A DNA stretch of 64,000 nucleotides from Pleomorphochaeta sp963678575 (GCA_963678575.2 CAXXHV010000002.1:1860001-1924000); one strand, 5' to 3'. Counted from the first letter of the stretch, positions 8,070-17,097 are shown. Notes: generated from the sequence alone by a model not told the origin. Numbers and translations: made by a program.

Positions 8070-9246
8070 TGATATCTTCTCCTCGATATTTCGCTATTGA
8101 AACACAGTCCTTATCCCCTCGTCCTGATAAGTTAACAACTATTACTTGATCTTTTCTCATAGTAGGAGCTAATTCTATTGCATAAGAAATTGCATGAGCG
8201 CTTTCAATTGCTGGAATTATACCTTCCATTTTTGATAAATATTCAAAAGCTTTGACAGCCATCTCATCTGTAATAGGATAATATTGAGCTCTTTTTGTAT
8301 CTTTAAGATTTGCATGCTCAGGTCCAATCCCTGGATAATCTAAACCCGCTGATATTGAATAGACTGGAGCTATTTGACCATATTCATCTTGGCAAAAATA
8401 ACTCTTCATTCCATGGAATATCCCAAGTTTTCCAACAGTCAAGGTTGCTGCAGTTTTATCTGTATTATGCCCTAATCCAGCTGCTTCTAATCCGATAAGA
8501 GCAACTTCTTTGTCATCAATAAAATCATAAAAAGCCCCAATTGCATTAGAGCCTCCACCAACACAAGCTAGTACAGCATCAGGAAGTTTCCCTTCTTTTT
8601 CAAGAATTTGCTTCTTAATTTCTCTAGAAATAACTGATTGAAAATCTCTTACAATTGTTGGAAATGGATGAGGACCCATAACACTTCCTAACACATAGTG
8701 AGTATCACTAATTCTATTAGTCCACTCTCTCATTGTTTGAGATACTGCATCTTTAAGAGTAGCCGTACCTGTTTTTACACTATGAACAGTTGCTCCAAGA
8801 AGCCTCATTTTATAAACATTTAACGACTGTCTTATTATATCTTCTTCTCCCATAAAAATTTCGCATTCTAAATTCATTAAAGCAGCAACTGTTGCAGTTG
8901 CAACCCCATGCTGTCCGGCTCCTGTTTCAGCGATAACTCGTGTTTTATTCATTTTTTTAGCAAGCAAACACTGTCCAATTACATTATTTATTTTATGTGC
9001 TCCTGTATGATTTAAATCTTCTCTTTTTAAATATATTTTTGCGCCGCCTAAATCTTTGCTCATATGCTGTGCATAATAAAGTCTTGAAGGGCGATTGGCA
9101 TATTCATTTAAAAGATAGGTTAATTCATCATTAAACTCTTTATCATCTTTGTATTTGTTATATGCATTTTCTAATTCTATTATTGCATTCATTAATGTCT
9201 CAGGAACATACTGCCCACCATGAATTCCAAAATGTCCTTTACTCAT
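8062..9246 (-). CDS. trpB: Tryptophan synthase beta subunit
   Basis: PLP enzyme that condenses indole with serine. The PLP lysine is in HKINN (K85 with the start used here), and the phosphate-binding GGGSNAIG loop and the N-terminal GGQYVPETLM are present, marking the TrpB1 type that partners TrpA. I start at the ATG four codons inside the longest frame (which would begin at 9258), because GGAG lies 6 nt before it and it gives the usual MSKGHFG N-terminus. It overlaps the trpF stop by 8 bp in the same ATGAGTAA arrangement seen at trpB-trpA. Confidence 0.95.
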   Translation of the reverse strand: MSKGHFGIHGGQYVPETLMNAIIELENAYNKYKDDKEFNDELTYLLNEYANRPSRLYYAQHMSKDLGGAKIYLKREDLNHTGAHKINNVIGQCLLAKKMNKTRVIAETGAGQHGVATATVAALMNLECEIFMGEEDIIRQSLNVYKMRLLGATVHSVKTGTATLKDAVSQTMREWTNRISDTHYVLGSVMGPHPFPTIVRDFQSVISREIKKQILEKEGKLPDAVLACVGGGSNAIGAFYDFIDDKEVALIGLEAAGLGHNTDKTAATLTVGKLGIFHGMKSYFCQDEYGQIAPVYSISAGLDYPGIGPEHANLKDTKRAQYYPITDEMAVKAFEYLSKMEGIIPAIESAHAISYAIELAPTMRKDQVIVVNLSGRGDKDCVSIAKYRGEDINE

Positions 9247-9853
9247 TATTTTCTCCATTAAGAGAGTTTAGTTTTGTTTTTATTTCTCTCATTTTATCTA
9301 AATTTTTATAACCATCAACTTCAACACTACTACTTAAATCAAAAGCAAAAGGATTAAAAGTTTTATAAGCTTCTTCAAGGTTATTTATATTTATTCCACC
9401 AGCAATAAATATTGGCTTCTTTTTATCAATATTTATATTCCAATCAAAAGGTTTTCCACTTCCATTGCCACTATCGTAAAGCAAATAATCTACTTCAGCA
9501 AAAGTTTTATTATCATTTAAGTCACTATTAATTTTTATTACTTTGATTATTTTGGCTGAGACTTTCTCTTTTAGCTGTTTAATGTAATTGTTGCTTTCAT
9601 TACCATGTAATTGAATAATATCTATAGCTTTTGAATTAACTATTTTAACTATTTGATCAATGTCTTCATTAACAAAAACACCCACACTTTTTATATCTGA
9701 GTTTAATTTACTCTTTAATTTTATTGCAGTATTTAAGTCAATCTGTCTCTTACTTTTTGCAAAAACAAATCCAATAAATTCAGGCATAATTTCATTTACC
9801 ATTAAAATATCTTCAATTCTTCTTATTCCACATATTTTAAGTTTTGAAATCAT
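9239..9853 (-). CDS. trpF: Phosphoribosylanthranilate isomerase
   Basis: Amadori rearrangement of PRA to CdRP in the fourth step of tryptophan synthesis. The 204 residues start with ISKLKICGI (catalytic Cys C8) and carry the general acid D127 in LLYDSGNGSGKPFDW. GGININNLEEA provides the C-terminal phosphate site. It is stand-alone rather than fused to TrpC as in enterics. It starts at the last base of the trpC stop codon and overlaps trpB. Confidence 0.95.
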   Translation of the reverse strand: MISKLKICGIRRIEDILMVNEIMPEFIGFVFAKSKRQIDLNTAIKLKSKLNSDIKSVGVFVNEDIDQIVKIVNSKAIDIIQLHGNESNNYIKQLKEKVSAKIIKVIKINSDLNDNKTFAEVDYLLYDSGNGSGKPFDWNINIDKKKPIFIAGGININNLEEAYKTFNPFAFDLSSSVEVDGYKNLDKMREIKTKLNSLNGENNE

Positions 9854-10632
9854 TAAACTAATCCTTTTAACTCTTTTAACAAATTCTCTTTGGAAGCCGA
9901 TTTCATAAAGGATTCTCCTATTAAAACAGCATCAACTCCAATATTTCTTGCTCTAATAATATCTTCTCTATTAAAATAACCACTTTCACTAACCATAATC
10001 TTATTAGATGGAATATATTTTCTCATTTTTTCACTAATATTTAAATCAACATTAAAAGTTTTTAAATCTCTATTATTAATTCCAATAATATCAGCTCCTA
10101 TATTCATAGCTTTTTCTATTTCTTCTATACTATGAGCTTCAACTAAAACATCTAAATTTAATTTCTTTGCTTCACTATAAAATAAATTAAGGGTTTTTTC
10201 ATCTAAAATGGAACATATTAATAATATTGCACTAGCTTTCAAGGCTTTTGCTTCATGAATTTGATACATATCTACAATAAAGTCTTTTCTTAAAGTAGGA
10301 GTATTAACTACATTATTAATTTCTAATAAATATTGAGGACTTCCTTGAAAAAAATCTCTTTCTGTTAATACAGAAATAGCATCAATTGATATTCTCTCAT
10401 ATTCTTTTGCTATCTCAATAGGGTTAAAGTTTTCACAAATTATACCTTTCGAAGGAGAAGCTTTTTTTACTTCTGCAATAAAAGATAAACCTTCTTTTGA
10501 TAAAGCTTTATAAAAAGGAAAATCTTTATTAGGGGTAAAGTTATAAGCTTTTTTCTCCATTTTTTCTCTTTCATTAGTATCTATAGCCTTTAATCTCAGT
10601 TTTGTTTTCAAAACAATGTCATCTAAAATCAT
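9853..10632 (-). CDS. trpC: Indole-3-glycerol phosphate synthase
   Basis: Ring closure of CdRP to indole-3-glycerol phosphate. The 259-residue barrel has the signature FIAEVKKASPSKG, then LRKDFIVD, VEAHS, GINNRDLKTF, VSESGY and GVDAVLIGESFM, covering the catalytic Lys/Glu and phosphate-binding positions. It has the normal monofunctional length. It sits 3 nt downstream of trpD. Confidence 0.96.
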   Translation of the reverse strand: MILDDIVLKTKLRLKAIDTNEREKMEKKAYNFTPNKDFPFYKALSKEGLSFIAEVKKASPSKGIICENFNPIEIAKEYERISIDAISVLTERDFFQGSPQYLLEINNVVNTPTLRKDFIVDMYQIHEAKALKASAILLICSILDEKTLNLFYSEAKKLNLDVLVEAHSIEEIEKAMNIGADIIGINNRDLKTFNVDLNISEKMRKYIPSNKIMVSESGYFNREDIIRARNIGVDAVLIGESFMKSASKENLLKELKGLV

Positions 10633-10635
10633 GAA

Positions 10636-11646
10636 TTAGACCTCATTTGTTGTTTTAATCATTTGATTAAGTTTAGCTAATGCTTTCCCACTATCTATAG
10701 TATTTTCAACCTCAATTATTGCTTCTTCAAAAGTAATATTGTCTTTTCCTATATAAAGTGCCGCTGCACTATTTAGTACAACAGTATCTCGCTTTGCACC
10801 TTTTTTCCCTGAAAAAATATCTTTAATTATTTGAGCATTTTCTATTTTGTCTGAACCTATTAAATCTTCTTTTTTGCATAAATTAAAACCATAATTTCTT
10901 GGATCTATTTCATAATTTTTGACCCAGCCATTTCTTATTTCACATACTTTCGTTTTGCCAACAAGAGAAATTTCATCAAGCCCTTCAAGTCCATAAACTA
11001 CTAAACCTCTTTTTACTCCTAAATTAAGTAAAACTTGTGCAAGAGGCTCAACAAGAGCTTCATCATAAACTCCCATCAGTTGAAAAGATGCACCTGCAGG
11101 ATTTGAAAGAGGACCTAATATATTAAAAATAGTTCTTATTGATAGTTCTTTTCTAACAGGAGCAACAAATCTCATAGCAGAATGATATTTTTGTGCAAAT
11201 AGAAAACAAATTCCTATTTCATCTAACACTTTCTTTGCTTTTTCAACATCAATTGATATATTCACGCCAAGGGCTTCTAAGACATCTGCAGAACCACATT
11301 TACTGGAAGATGCTCTATTTCCATGTTTAGCAACAGGAACACCACAAGAAGCTACCACTATAGCTGAAGCTGTAGAAATATTAAAAGAATTTGAATGATC
11401 ACCTCCAGTTCCAACAATCTCAAGAACTTCTAAATCATTTAAAAGTTTTAAGGAATGTGCTCTCATAACTTTTGCAGAAGCAGTTATTTCATCTATAGTT
11501 TCACCTTTCATGGAAAGTGCTATCAAATATGCTCCAATTTGAACATTACTAGCTTTACCGCTCATTATTTCATCCATAACAGTTTCGGCTGTTAAAGTAT
11601 CTAAATCTTCTTTTTTTGTCAGTTTTATTATTGCTTCTTTTATCAT
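10636..11646 (-). CDS. trpD: Anthranilate phosphoribosyltransferase
   Basis: Transfers phosphoribose from PRPP to anthranilate. The 336-residue protein contains the PRPP loop GTGGD (79-83) with SFNIST following, KHGNRASSSKCGSADVLEALG-type substrate motif around 105-125, and GPLSNPA. It is a separate protein, not fused to TrpG. It overlaps trpG by 4 bp. Confidence 0.96.
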   Translation of the reverse strand: MIKEAIIKLTKKEDLDTLTAETVMDEIMSGKASNVQIGAYLIALSMKGETIDEITASAKVMRAHSLKLLNDLEVLEIVGTGGDHSNSFNISTASAIVVASCGVPVAKHGNRASSSKCGSADVLEALGVNISIDVEKAKKVLDEIGICFLFAQKYHSAMRFVAPVRKELSIRTIFNILGPLSNPAGASFQLMGVYDEALVEPLAQVLLNLGVKRGLVVYGLEGLDEISLVGKTKVCEIRNGWVKNYEIDPRNYGFNLCKKEDLIGSDKIENAQIIKDIFSGKKGAKRDTVVLNSAAALYIGKDNITFEEAIIEVENTIDSGKALAKLNQMIKTTNEV

Positions 11647-12218
11647 GATTTATCCCCTTGCAAAAAATTCTTTATAATATCTATTCCACATTCACTCAAT
11701 ATTGATTCTGGATGAAATTGAAGACCAACTACTCTATTTTCAACATCCTCAACTGCCATTACTTCATTTGTTTCAATAACTCTTGCACTTACAATCAAAT
11801 TAGGAGGTAGCGTTTCTTCTATAACTGCAAGACTATGATATCGAGCAACAGATAATGGTGTTTTTATTGATTTAAAGACTGAAATATCATTAAGTTGTGC
11901 TAAAGATTTTTTACCATGCATAAGAGTTAATGCGTGATCAACTGTTGCACCATATGCTGTACATATAGCCTGATGACCTAGACAAACTCCTAAAATTGGG
12001 TATTTACCTTTCAGTTCTTTAACAAGAGAGACACAAATACCTGCATCTACTGGTCTTCCTGGACCTGGAGAGAGGACAATAGCTTCTGGATTCAAATCTA
12101 TAATCTCTTTAATTGTAATTTGATCATTTCTAACTGTTTTTATATCTGTATTAAGTTGACCAATTAATTGGTAAAGATTGTAACTAAAACTATCATAATT
12201 ATCTATTAATAAAATCAT
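11643..12218 (-). CDS. trpG: Anthranilate synthase component II (glutamine amidotransferase)
   Basis: Class-I glutaminase supplying ammonia to TrpE. Catalytic triad C79 (GVCLGHQ), H169 and E171 (QFHPES) is intact, and the oxyanion motif SPGPGRP (50-56) is present. 191 residues, typical for a stand-alone subunit. It could also serve p-aminobenzoate synthase for the neighbouring folate operon, as TrpG does in Bacillus, since no pabA is in the window. That is inference. Its start overlaps the trpE stop by one base. Confidence 0.95.
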   Translation of the reverse strand: MILLIDNYDSFSYNLYQLIGQLNTDIKTVRNDQITIKEIIDLNPEAIVLSPGPGRPVDAGICVSLVKELKGKYPILGVCLGHQAICTAYGATVDHALTLMHGKKSLAQLNDISVFKSIKTPLSVARYHSLAVIEETLPPNLIVSARVIETNEVMAVEDVENRVVGLQFHPESILSECGIDIIKNFLQGDKS

Positions 12219-13675
12219 TAACTATCCTTCAAAGCATTAATAACTGCTTTTGCTTTATTTATACACTCAACGTATTCATTTTCAGCAATAGAGTCGGCAA
12301 CAATTCCAGCTCCACTTCTCACATATACTTTTCCATTTTTTTTAAAGGCAAGACGAATAGCTATACAAGTATCTAAGCCCCCATTAAAAGATAAATATCC
12401 AATAGCTCCGCCATATACTCCTCTTTTATTATTTTCAAGTTCATTAATTATTTCACATGCTCTGATTTTTGGTGCACCTGATAAAGTTCCTGCGGGTAAT
12501 ATAGAATCAATAGCATCAAGAGAATCAAGATTATCTCTAATTTCTCCAGTAACCGTAGATCCAATATGCATTACATGAGAAAATTTCAAAATCTTCATAT
12601 AATCTTCCACTTTAACACTATTAAATTTACTGATTTTACCTATATCATTTCGACTTAAATCGACAAGCATATTATGCTCAGATAATTCTTTTACATCTTC
12701 TAATAATTCTTTCTCTAATCTTAAATCTTCTTCTTTAGTTTTTCCTCTTTTTCTTGTACCAGCTAGAGGGAAAGTACTTAATTTATTATTTTCAACTTTT
12801 ACTAAAGTTTCAGGAGACGCTCCTGTTAGCTCAATACTATCACTTACAAAATAGAACATATAAGGAGATGGATTTGTTTTTCTAAGATAATTATATGCAC
12901 CTTTTAAACTCCCTTCAAAAGGTGCTACGAGTCTATTTGAAAGCACTACTTGGAATATATCTCCCTCATATATATAGCTTTTTGCTTTTTCTACCATCTG
13001 ACAAAATTCTTCTTTATTGAATAGTGGAGAGAAAGTTGAAAGAAGCTCACCCTTCTCTTCTTCTTCTATTTCATATTCTTCATCTAACAAAGATTTTAAG
13101 CTATTTAATTCCATTGTTGCTTTTTTATAATTTAATTCAAAGTTTTCTCTTTTTACATTTATTATTAAATAAATAGTATTTTTTAGATTATCTATTGCTA
13201 TTATTTTATCAAATAACATTAAATCTATATCATTAAATGACTCTTCATCAAATGCATCTAGTTTTAACTTTGGCTCACTGTATGAAATAAAATCATAAGA
13301 AAAATAACCAACTAAGCCACCAGTAAAAGGTGGTAATTCATCAATTTTTGGACTTTTGTTTTCTTCTAAAATCCTTCTAATATAGGGGTGTGGCTTTTGA
13401 CAATCTATTTCAATATTAGTTGCCGATTTAATTCTTAAATTTCTTCCCTTTTGAACGATCTCAAGACTAGGATTAAATCCTATATATGTATAGCGTCCCC
13501 ATACTTTACTATCTTCACAAGACTCTAATAAAAAGCAATGCTTACTAATCTTTTGTAATCTATTTAAGATTTGCATCGGAGATTTTGAATCAAGACAAAG
13601 TGATAAAGATACTGGTATAGTATTATATTCTTCCTCATATAATAAAGCTTGTTTTAAACTTGGATAATAATTCAT
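12218..13675 (-). CDS. trpE: Anthranilate synthase component I
   Basis: Chorismate plus ammonia to anthranilate. 485 residues with the tryptophan feedback-binding LLES motif (49-52) and the chorismate-enzyme core: LAGTRKRGKTKEED, DLSRNDIGK, HIGSTVTG, LPAGTLSGAPK and VRSGAGIVADS. The feedback motif supports TrpE over PabB. It is the first gene of the operon. GAGG lies only about 4 nt before the ATG. The predicted transcript leader is about 33 nt, too short for a leader-peptide attenuator, so control should be by the operators described at the promoter. Confidence 0.96.
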   Translation of the reverse strand: MNYYPSLKQALLYEEEYNTIPVSLSLCLDSKSPMQILNRLQKISKHCFLLESCEDSKVWGRYTYIGFNPSLEIVQKGRNLRIKSATNIEIDCQKPHPYIRRILEENKSPKIDELPPFTGGLVGYFSYDFISYSEPKLKLDAFDEESFNDIDLMLFDKIIAIDNLKNTIYLIINVKRENFELNYKKATMELNSLKSLLDEEYEIEEEEKGELLSTFSPLFNKEEFCQMVEKAKSYIYEGDIFQVVLSNRLVAPFEGSLKGAYNYLRKTNPSPYMFYFVSDSIELTGASPETLVKVENNKLSTFPLAGTRKRGKTKEEDLRLEKELLEDVKELSEHNMLVDLSRNDIGKISKFNSVKVEDYMKILKFSHVMHIGSTVTGEIRDNLDSLDAIDSILPAGTLSGAPKIRACEIINELENNKRGVYGGAIGYLSFNGGLDTCIAIRLAFKKNGKVYVRSGAGIVADSIAENEYVECINKAKAVINALKDS

Positions 13676-13688
13676 TTGGCCTCTTCTT

Positions 13689-13752
13689 TGTTTCTATTTG
13701 TAGAAATATATTGTTACTATAAATAGAAACAATATTACTGTCAATAGAAACA
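13689..13752 (-). promoter_or_regulatory. trp operon promoter with three phased operator-like repeats
   Basis: Minus-strand promoter: TTGACA (13744-13739), 17-bp spacer, TATAGT (13721-13716). The 10-mer TGTTTCTATT occurs three times: on the plus strand at 13689-13698, and on the minus strand at 13731-13722 and 13752-13743. Centres are 33 and 21 bp apart, close to whole helical turns. One copy fills the spacer next to the -10, one abuts and overlaps the -35, and one lies about 10-20 nt downstream of the start site. This arrangement fits a repressor. The repeats do not look like the enteric TrpR box. Confidence 0.75.
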
Positions 13753-14017
13753 GAATAATTAAAAGCAAAATAATCTATACAAAAATGTTTTAGAAAAAAA
13801 TATATTTATGATTTAGTTTATGATATTTACTTGTTTTTTTATTATTTATACATACTTTTCTACAACAAATTTTATAAATTATTTACAATTATTATATTTT
13901 CAAAATATTTATAGTATTTTTATTAAAAAAAATAAAATTAAATTAAATTAAAAATTCTTGTATTTTCTTATAAGATAATTAATTATCAATACAACCTGTA
14001 CATTAGCCGTATATTTT

Positions 14018-14065
14018 TAGTATATATATACTAGTAATGCATATATTTTTATATTAGTATATACT
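14018..14065. promoter_or_regulatory. Two AT palindromes upstream of cstA
   Basis: TAGTATATATATACTA (14018-14033, perfect 16-mer) and AGTATATACT (14056-14065, perfect 10-mer), centres 35 bp apart and sharing the AGTATAT...ACT arms, lie just before the cstA ribosome site. They may be an operator. I found no convincing -35/-10 pair in 13760-14017, which is otherwise featureless AT-rich DNA. Confidence 0.35.
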
Positions 14066-14091
14066 TCTATTATCGATTTTTGGAGATAAAA

Positions 14092-15762
14092 ATGAACGGA
14101 ATTACAATTTTATTAATAGGTGTAGCCGCATTATTTTCAGGCTATATTTTTTATGGGAAACGACTTGCTAAAAAATGGGGAGTTGATTCATCAAAACAAA
14201 CACCAGCATATGAGTTTGAAGATGGGGTTGATTATGTACCTACAGATTCAAATGTACTTTTTGGTCATCAATTTGCATCAATTGCAGGAGCTGCTCCAAT
14301 TATTGGACCAATAGTTGCTGCTAGTTATGGCTGGGTACCAGTATTATTATGGTGTTTATTGGGTGGTATTTTTTTTGGTGGTGTCCAAGACTTTGGCTCA
14401 ATGGTAGCTTCAGTTAAAAACGAAGGACATTCCCTAGGTTATATTATTAAAAAATATCTTGGTTCAACTGGTAAATCTTTATTCTTACTTTTCTGTTGGC
14501 TTTTCTGTATTGTTGTAATTGCAGCTTTTGCAAATATTGTAGCAGTTTCTTTTGGAGCAGTAAAAGACAACGCTTTACTTACACAAAGCAATGGTAGCAC
14601 CGCAACAACTTCAAGTTTATTTATTATATTTGCTGTTGGTTTTGGTTTTTATGCTCGCAAGTTTAAACCTAATCAAATTGCTCAAACTATAATTGCTATT
14701 GCATTACTTGTAATTGCTATGTTTATTGGATTAAAAGCTCCTATTACCTCAATGAGTGTAAAAAGCTGGTCATATATTGTATTTATCTATATTTTTATTG
14801 CTTCAGTAGTCCCAGTTTGGACATTATTACAACCCCGTGATTACTTAAATAGCTTCTTACTAATATTTATGATTGCTGCTGCAGTTCTAGGTATTATTAT
14901 TGCCAGACCTCAAATGGCATTACCAGCTATTACTTCTTTCACAATTGGTGGAAAAAGTTTATTCCCTTATCTCTTTGTTACAATAGCCTGTGGAGCAGTA
15001 TCAGGGTTCCATGCATTAGTTAGCTCTAATACTTCAAGTAAACAAATTAAAAATGAAAAAGATATGCTTAAAGTTAGCTATGGTGCAATGCTTGTTGAAT
15101 CCTTATTAGCAATAATTGCATTAGTATGTGTTGGTTCTCTTGGTGGAATGCCAAAAGGTGCTTCAGCTCAACAAACCTTCGCAATTGCTATTGCTAATTT
15201 CTTAGATATAATTCATATGGACCATAACCTAAGTTTAACATTAATAAATCTTGCAATTAGTGCTTTTGCTCTAACCTCTCTTGATTCAGTTGCTCGTATA
15301 GCAAGACTTTCTTTCCAAGAATTGTTTACAGATGAAGATCAAGATCCAAGTAAAGTGAACTTTATTCAAAAAATATGTCAAAATTCAATATTTGCAACTC
15401 TTATTACATTAGTATTAGGATATGCCTTATCTAAGGGTGGTTATTTAAATATTTGGGCTTTATTTGGAAGTTCGAACCAAATGCTAAGTGCATTAGCATT
15501 AAGTGCAGTAGCAGTATATTTAAAGAAATCTGGTAAAGATAGTAAAAATGTTTGGATTCCAATGCTTATAATGATGGCTGTAACTTTTAGTGCTTTAACT
15601 CTATTAAATATAAGTAACTTTAGAACTATTGGAACTGATAGTTTTGTTTTTGCTAAACAAGGATTACAATTGATATTTGGTATATTCATTTTTATTACAG
15701 GATTATTAATTTCATATAATTCAATAAAGAGTTTATTCTTTAATAAAAGCCAAGAAGCTTAA
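14092..15762 (+). CDS. cstA: CstA-family carbon-starvation/pyruvate transporter
   Basis: An integral membrane protein of 556 residues with about 16 hydrophobic segments, of the CstA family. Family members take up peptides or pyruvate when carbon is scarce. The N-terminal signature is present: DYVPTD...LFGHQFASIAGAAPIIGP, followed by LLGGIFFGGVQDFGS. It is shorter than the about 700-residue E. coli proteins and matches the short clade found in many anaerobes. I start at ATG 14092, because the TTG four codons upstream (14080) overlaps the GGAG ribosome site. A strong terminator follows. Which substrate it carries here is unknown. Confidence 0.9.
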   Translation: MNGITILLIGVAALFSGYIFYGKRLAKKWGVDSSKQTPAYEFEDGVDYVPTDSNVLFGHQFASIAGAAPIIGPIVAASYGWVPVLLWCLLGGIFFGGVQDFGSMVASVKNEGHSLGYIIKKYLGSTGKSLFLLFCWLFCIVVIAAFANIVAVSFGAVKDNALLTQSNGSTATTSSLFIIFAVGFGFYARKFKPNQIAQTIIAIALLVIAMFIGLKAPITSMSVKSWSYIVFIYIFIASVVPVWTLLQPRDYLNSFLLIFMIAAAVLGIIIARPQMALPAITSFTIGGKSLFPYLFVTIACGAVSGFHALVSSNTSSKQIKNEKDMLKVSYGAMLVESLLAIIALVCVGSLGGMPKGASAQQTFAIAIANFLDIIHMDHNLSLTLINLAISAFALTSLDSVARIARLSFQELFTDEDQDPSKVNFIQKICQNSIFATLITLVLGYALSKGGYLNIWALFGSSNQMLSALALSAVAVYLKKSGKDSKNVWIPMLIMMAVTFSALTLLNISNFRTIGTDSFVFAKQGLQLIFGIFIFITGLLISYNSIKSLFFNKSQEA

Positions 15763-15816
15763 CAATAAATTAATTTAATTAATAATAAAAATATTTATTA
15801 AATGGATTATATATAC

Positions 15817-15855
15817 AAAATAGTCGTACTTCTATAAAAGCACGACTATTTTTTT
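15817..15855 (+). terminator. Terminator after cstA
   Basis: Perfect 11-bp stem AAAATAGTCGT/ACGACTATTTT with a 14-nt loop, continuing into a T-run. AT symmetry means it could also end the convergent Nudix transcript. Confidence 0.85.
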
Positions 15856-15915
15856 ATATTTAAAATTATATAATTTCTTTCTTCTTAAAAAAGAATTAAA
15901 CCTAATAAAATTATT

Positions 15916-16365
15916 TTATTTATCCCAACCGCTTTCACTGTAGAATACATTATTTCTAATACATTCTATAACAGATCTAACATAATCAACTGTATTCTCT
16001 GGCATTTTATCTAAGTCAAACCAAGATAAATCATCGCATTTATCCCTTTCTTTATTTTCGATAACACCTTTCCAATTTGAAGCTGTAAAAAAAACATCAA
16101 CTCTTTCATTATTTTCAGATGTTTTCGAATCTCTATGCATGACATGAACAACTTTAATATCTTTTTGGTCTAAGATGATTCCAGCCTCTTCTTTCGCTTC
16201 TCTTATAATACATTGACTAAAATTTTCACCCTTTTCAACATGTCCTGCAATTACAGAATAATTCCCATCTTCAAAACCAGTATTAAACCTTCTAAGCATT
16301 AAAATTTTATTATCCTTAATTAAAACTAAATAGGATGCTGGTATGTTTCCATTTCGCTCTTGCAT
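15916..16365 (-). CDS. Nudix hydrolase
   Basis: A 149-residue pyrophosphohydrolase of nucleoside-diphosphate derivatives. The Nudix box GX5EX7REUXEEXGU is complete (GHVEKGENFSQCIIREAKEEAGI spans about residues 41-63). The start MQERNGNIPASYLVLIKD and the downstream VDVFFTASNWKG are typical of the MutT-like group acting on (deoxy)nucleotides. Substrate cannot be deduced. Single gene, convergent with cstA. Not near enough to the folate operon to be assumed FolQ, although that remains possible. Confidence 0.9.
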   Translation of the reverse strand: MQERNGNIPASYLVLIKDNKILMLRRFNTGFEDGNYSVIAGHVEKGENFSQCIIREAKEEAGIILDQKDIKVVHVMHRDSKTSENNERVDVFFTASNWKGVIENKERDKCDDLSWFDLDKMPENTVDYVRSVIECIRNNVFYSESGWDK

Positions 16366-16523
16366 TTTCGACTCCTATAAAAATTATTATAATATTACCA
16401 ATAATTTCAAAATAAAGTATACCATATAAATAATTCATAATCACAATAATTATTCAATTTTATTCAACTTAAAAATTTTAAAAAATTAATAATCGATAAA
16501 AAACTATATACAAAATAAATATT

Positions 16524-16566
16524 TACTTAGCTAAGTATTGACCTTGAAAAAAGTGTATGCTATTTT
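16524..16566 (+). promoter_or_regulatory. osmC operon promoter with upstream perfect palindrome
   Basis: Palindrome TACTTAGCTAAGTA (16524-16537) is followed immediately by TTGACC (16538-16543), a 17-bp spacer and TATTTT (16561-16566). The palindrome abuts the -35 and has the size and AT-rich arms of MarR/OhrR operators. The likely regulator is encoded at the end of the same cluster. The region 16366-16523 is featureless. Confidence 0.65.
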
Positions 16567-16598
16567 AATAAAAAAATATTGATTAGGAGAAAAAAAGC

Positions 16599-17039
16599 AT
16601 GATTACTACTTTTAAAGCTACTGCTAAAAAATTAAAAGATGGATTACAAGTTGAAACTGAATCAAGAGGTTTCAAAATATTACTAGATGAACCAGAAGAG
16701 CTAGGTGGAACAGATGCTGGACTAAACCCAGTTGAAGCTCTTCTTTGTGCACTAGGAGCATGTCAATCAATTGTTGCTGCAGCATTTGCTGCTTCACAAG
16801 ACTTTAGTTTTGAAGAATTCCACGTTGAACTTGAAGGCGATTTAGATCCTGATGGTTTCATGGGATTATCTGATGCAAGAAATGGCTTCCAAGAAATAAG
16901 ATATAAGATGCACTTCAAGACAAATGAAACTCAAGAAAAAGCTGAAGAATTTGCTAAATTTATTGAAACAAGATGTCCTGTTGGAGATTGTTTAGCAAAC
17001 GGTGTAAAATTAGTTTCTGCAGGCACTATACTAGACTAA
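16599..17039 (+). CDS. OsmC/Ohr-family thiol peroxidase
   Basis: A 146-residue member of the OsmC/Ohr superfamily, dimeric cytoplasmic peroxidases that reduce organic hydroperoxides with a two-cysteine mechanism. Both reactive cysteines are present: C55 in LGACQS and C126 in RCPVGDC. Extra cysteines C50 and C131 are also seen. GG-rich loop TDAGLNPVEALL precedes the first Cys, as in the family. Start follows AGGAGAA. First gene of a cluster with a lipoyl-bearing dihydrolipoamide dehydrogenase, lipoate ligase and an OhrR-like regulator, which matches the known reduction of Ohr/OsmC by dihydrolipoyl groups. Confidence 0.9.
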   Translation: MITTFKATAKKLKDGLQVETESRGFKILLDEPEELGGTDAGLNPVEALLCALGACQSIVAAAFAASQDFSFEEFHVELEGDLDPDGFMGLSDARNGFQEIRYKMHFKTNETQEKAEEFAKFIETRCPVGDCLANGVKLVSAGTILD

Positions 17040-17052
17040 AAAAACTACTTAA

Positions 17053-17078
17053 ATGGGGTTGCAATTGTGCAATCCCAT
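17053..17078 (+). other. Intercistronic hairpin between osmC and lpd
   Basis: An 11-bp stem, ATGGGGTTGCA/TGCAATCCCAT with one G-T pair and an ATTG loop, 13 nt after the osmC stop. No T-run follows, so it is better suited to protecting or processing the osmC mRNA than to full termination. Confidence 0.6.
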
Positions 17079-17097
17079 TATATATTTGGAGAAACAA

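Noticed and set aside
13676..13720. trp attenuator or T-box leader
   Set aside because: The predicted start site leaves only about 33 nt before trpE, too short for a leader peptide, T-box or competing hairpins.
17053..17097. Upstream ATG start for the lipoyl-Lpd
   Set aside because: It lies in a hairpin, has no ribosome site, and adds residues not seen before lipoyl domains; the ATG at 17098 has GGAG.
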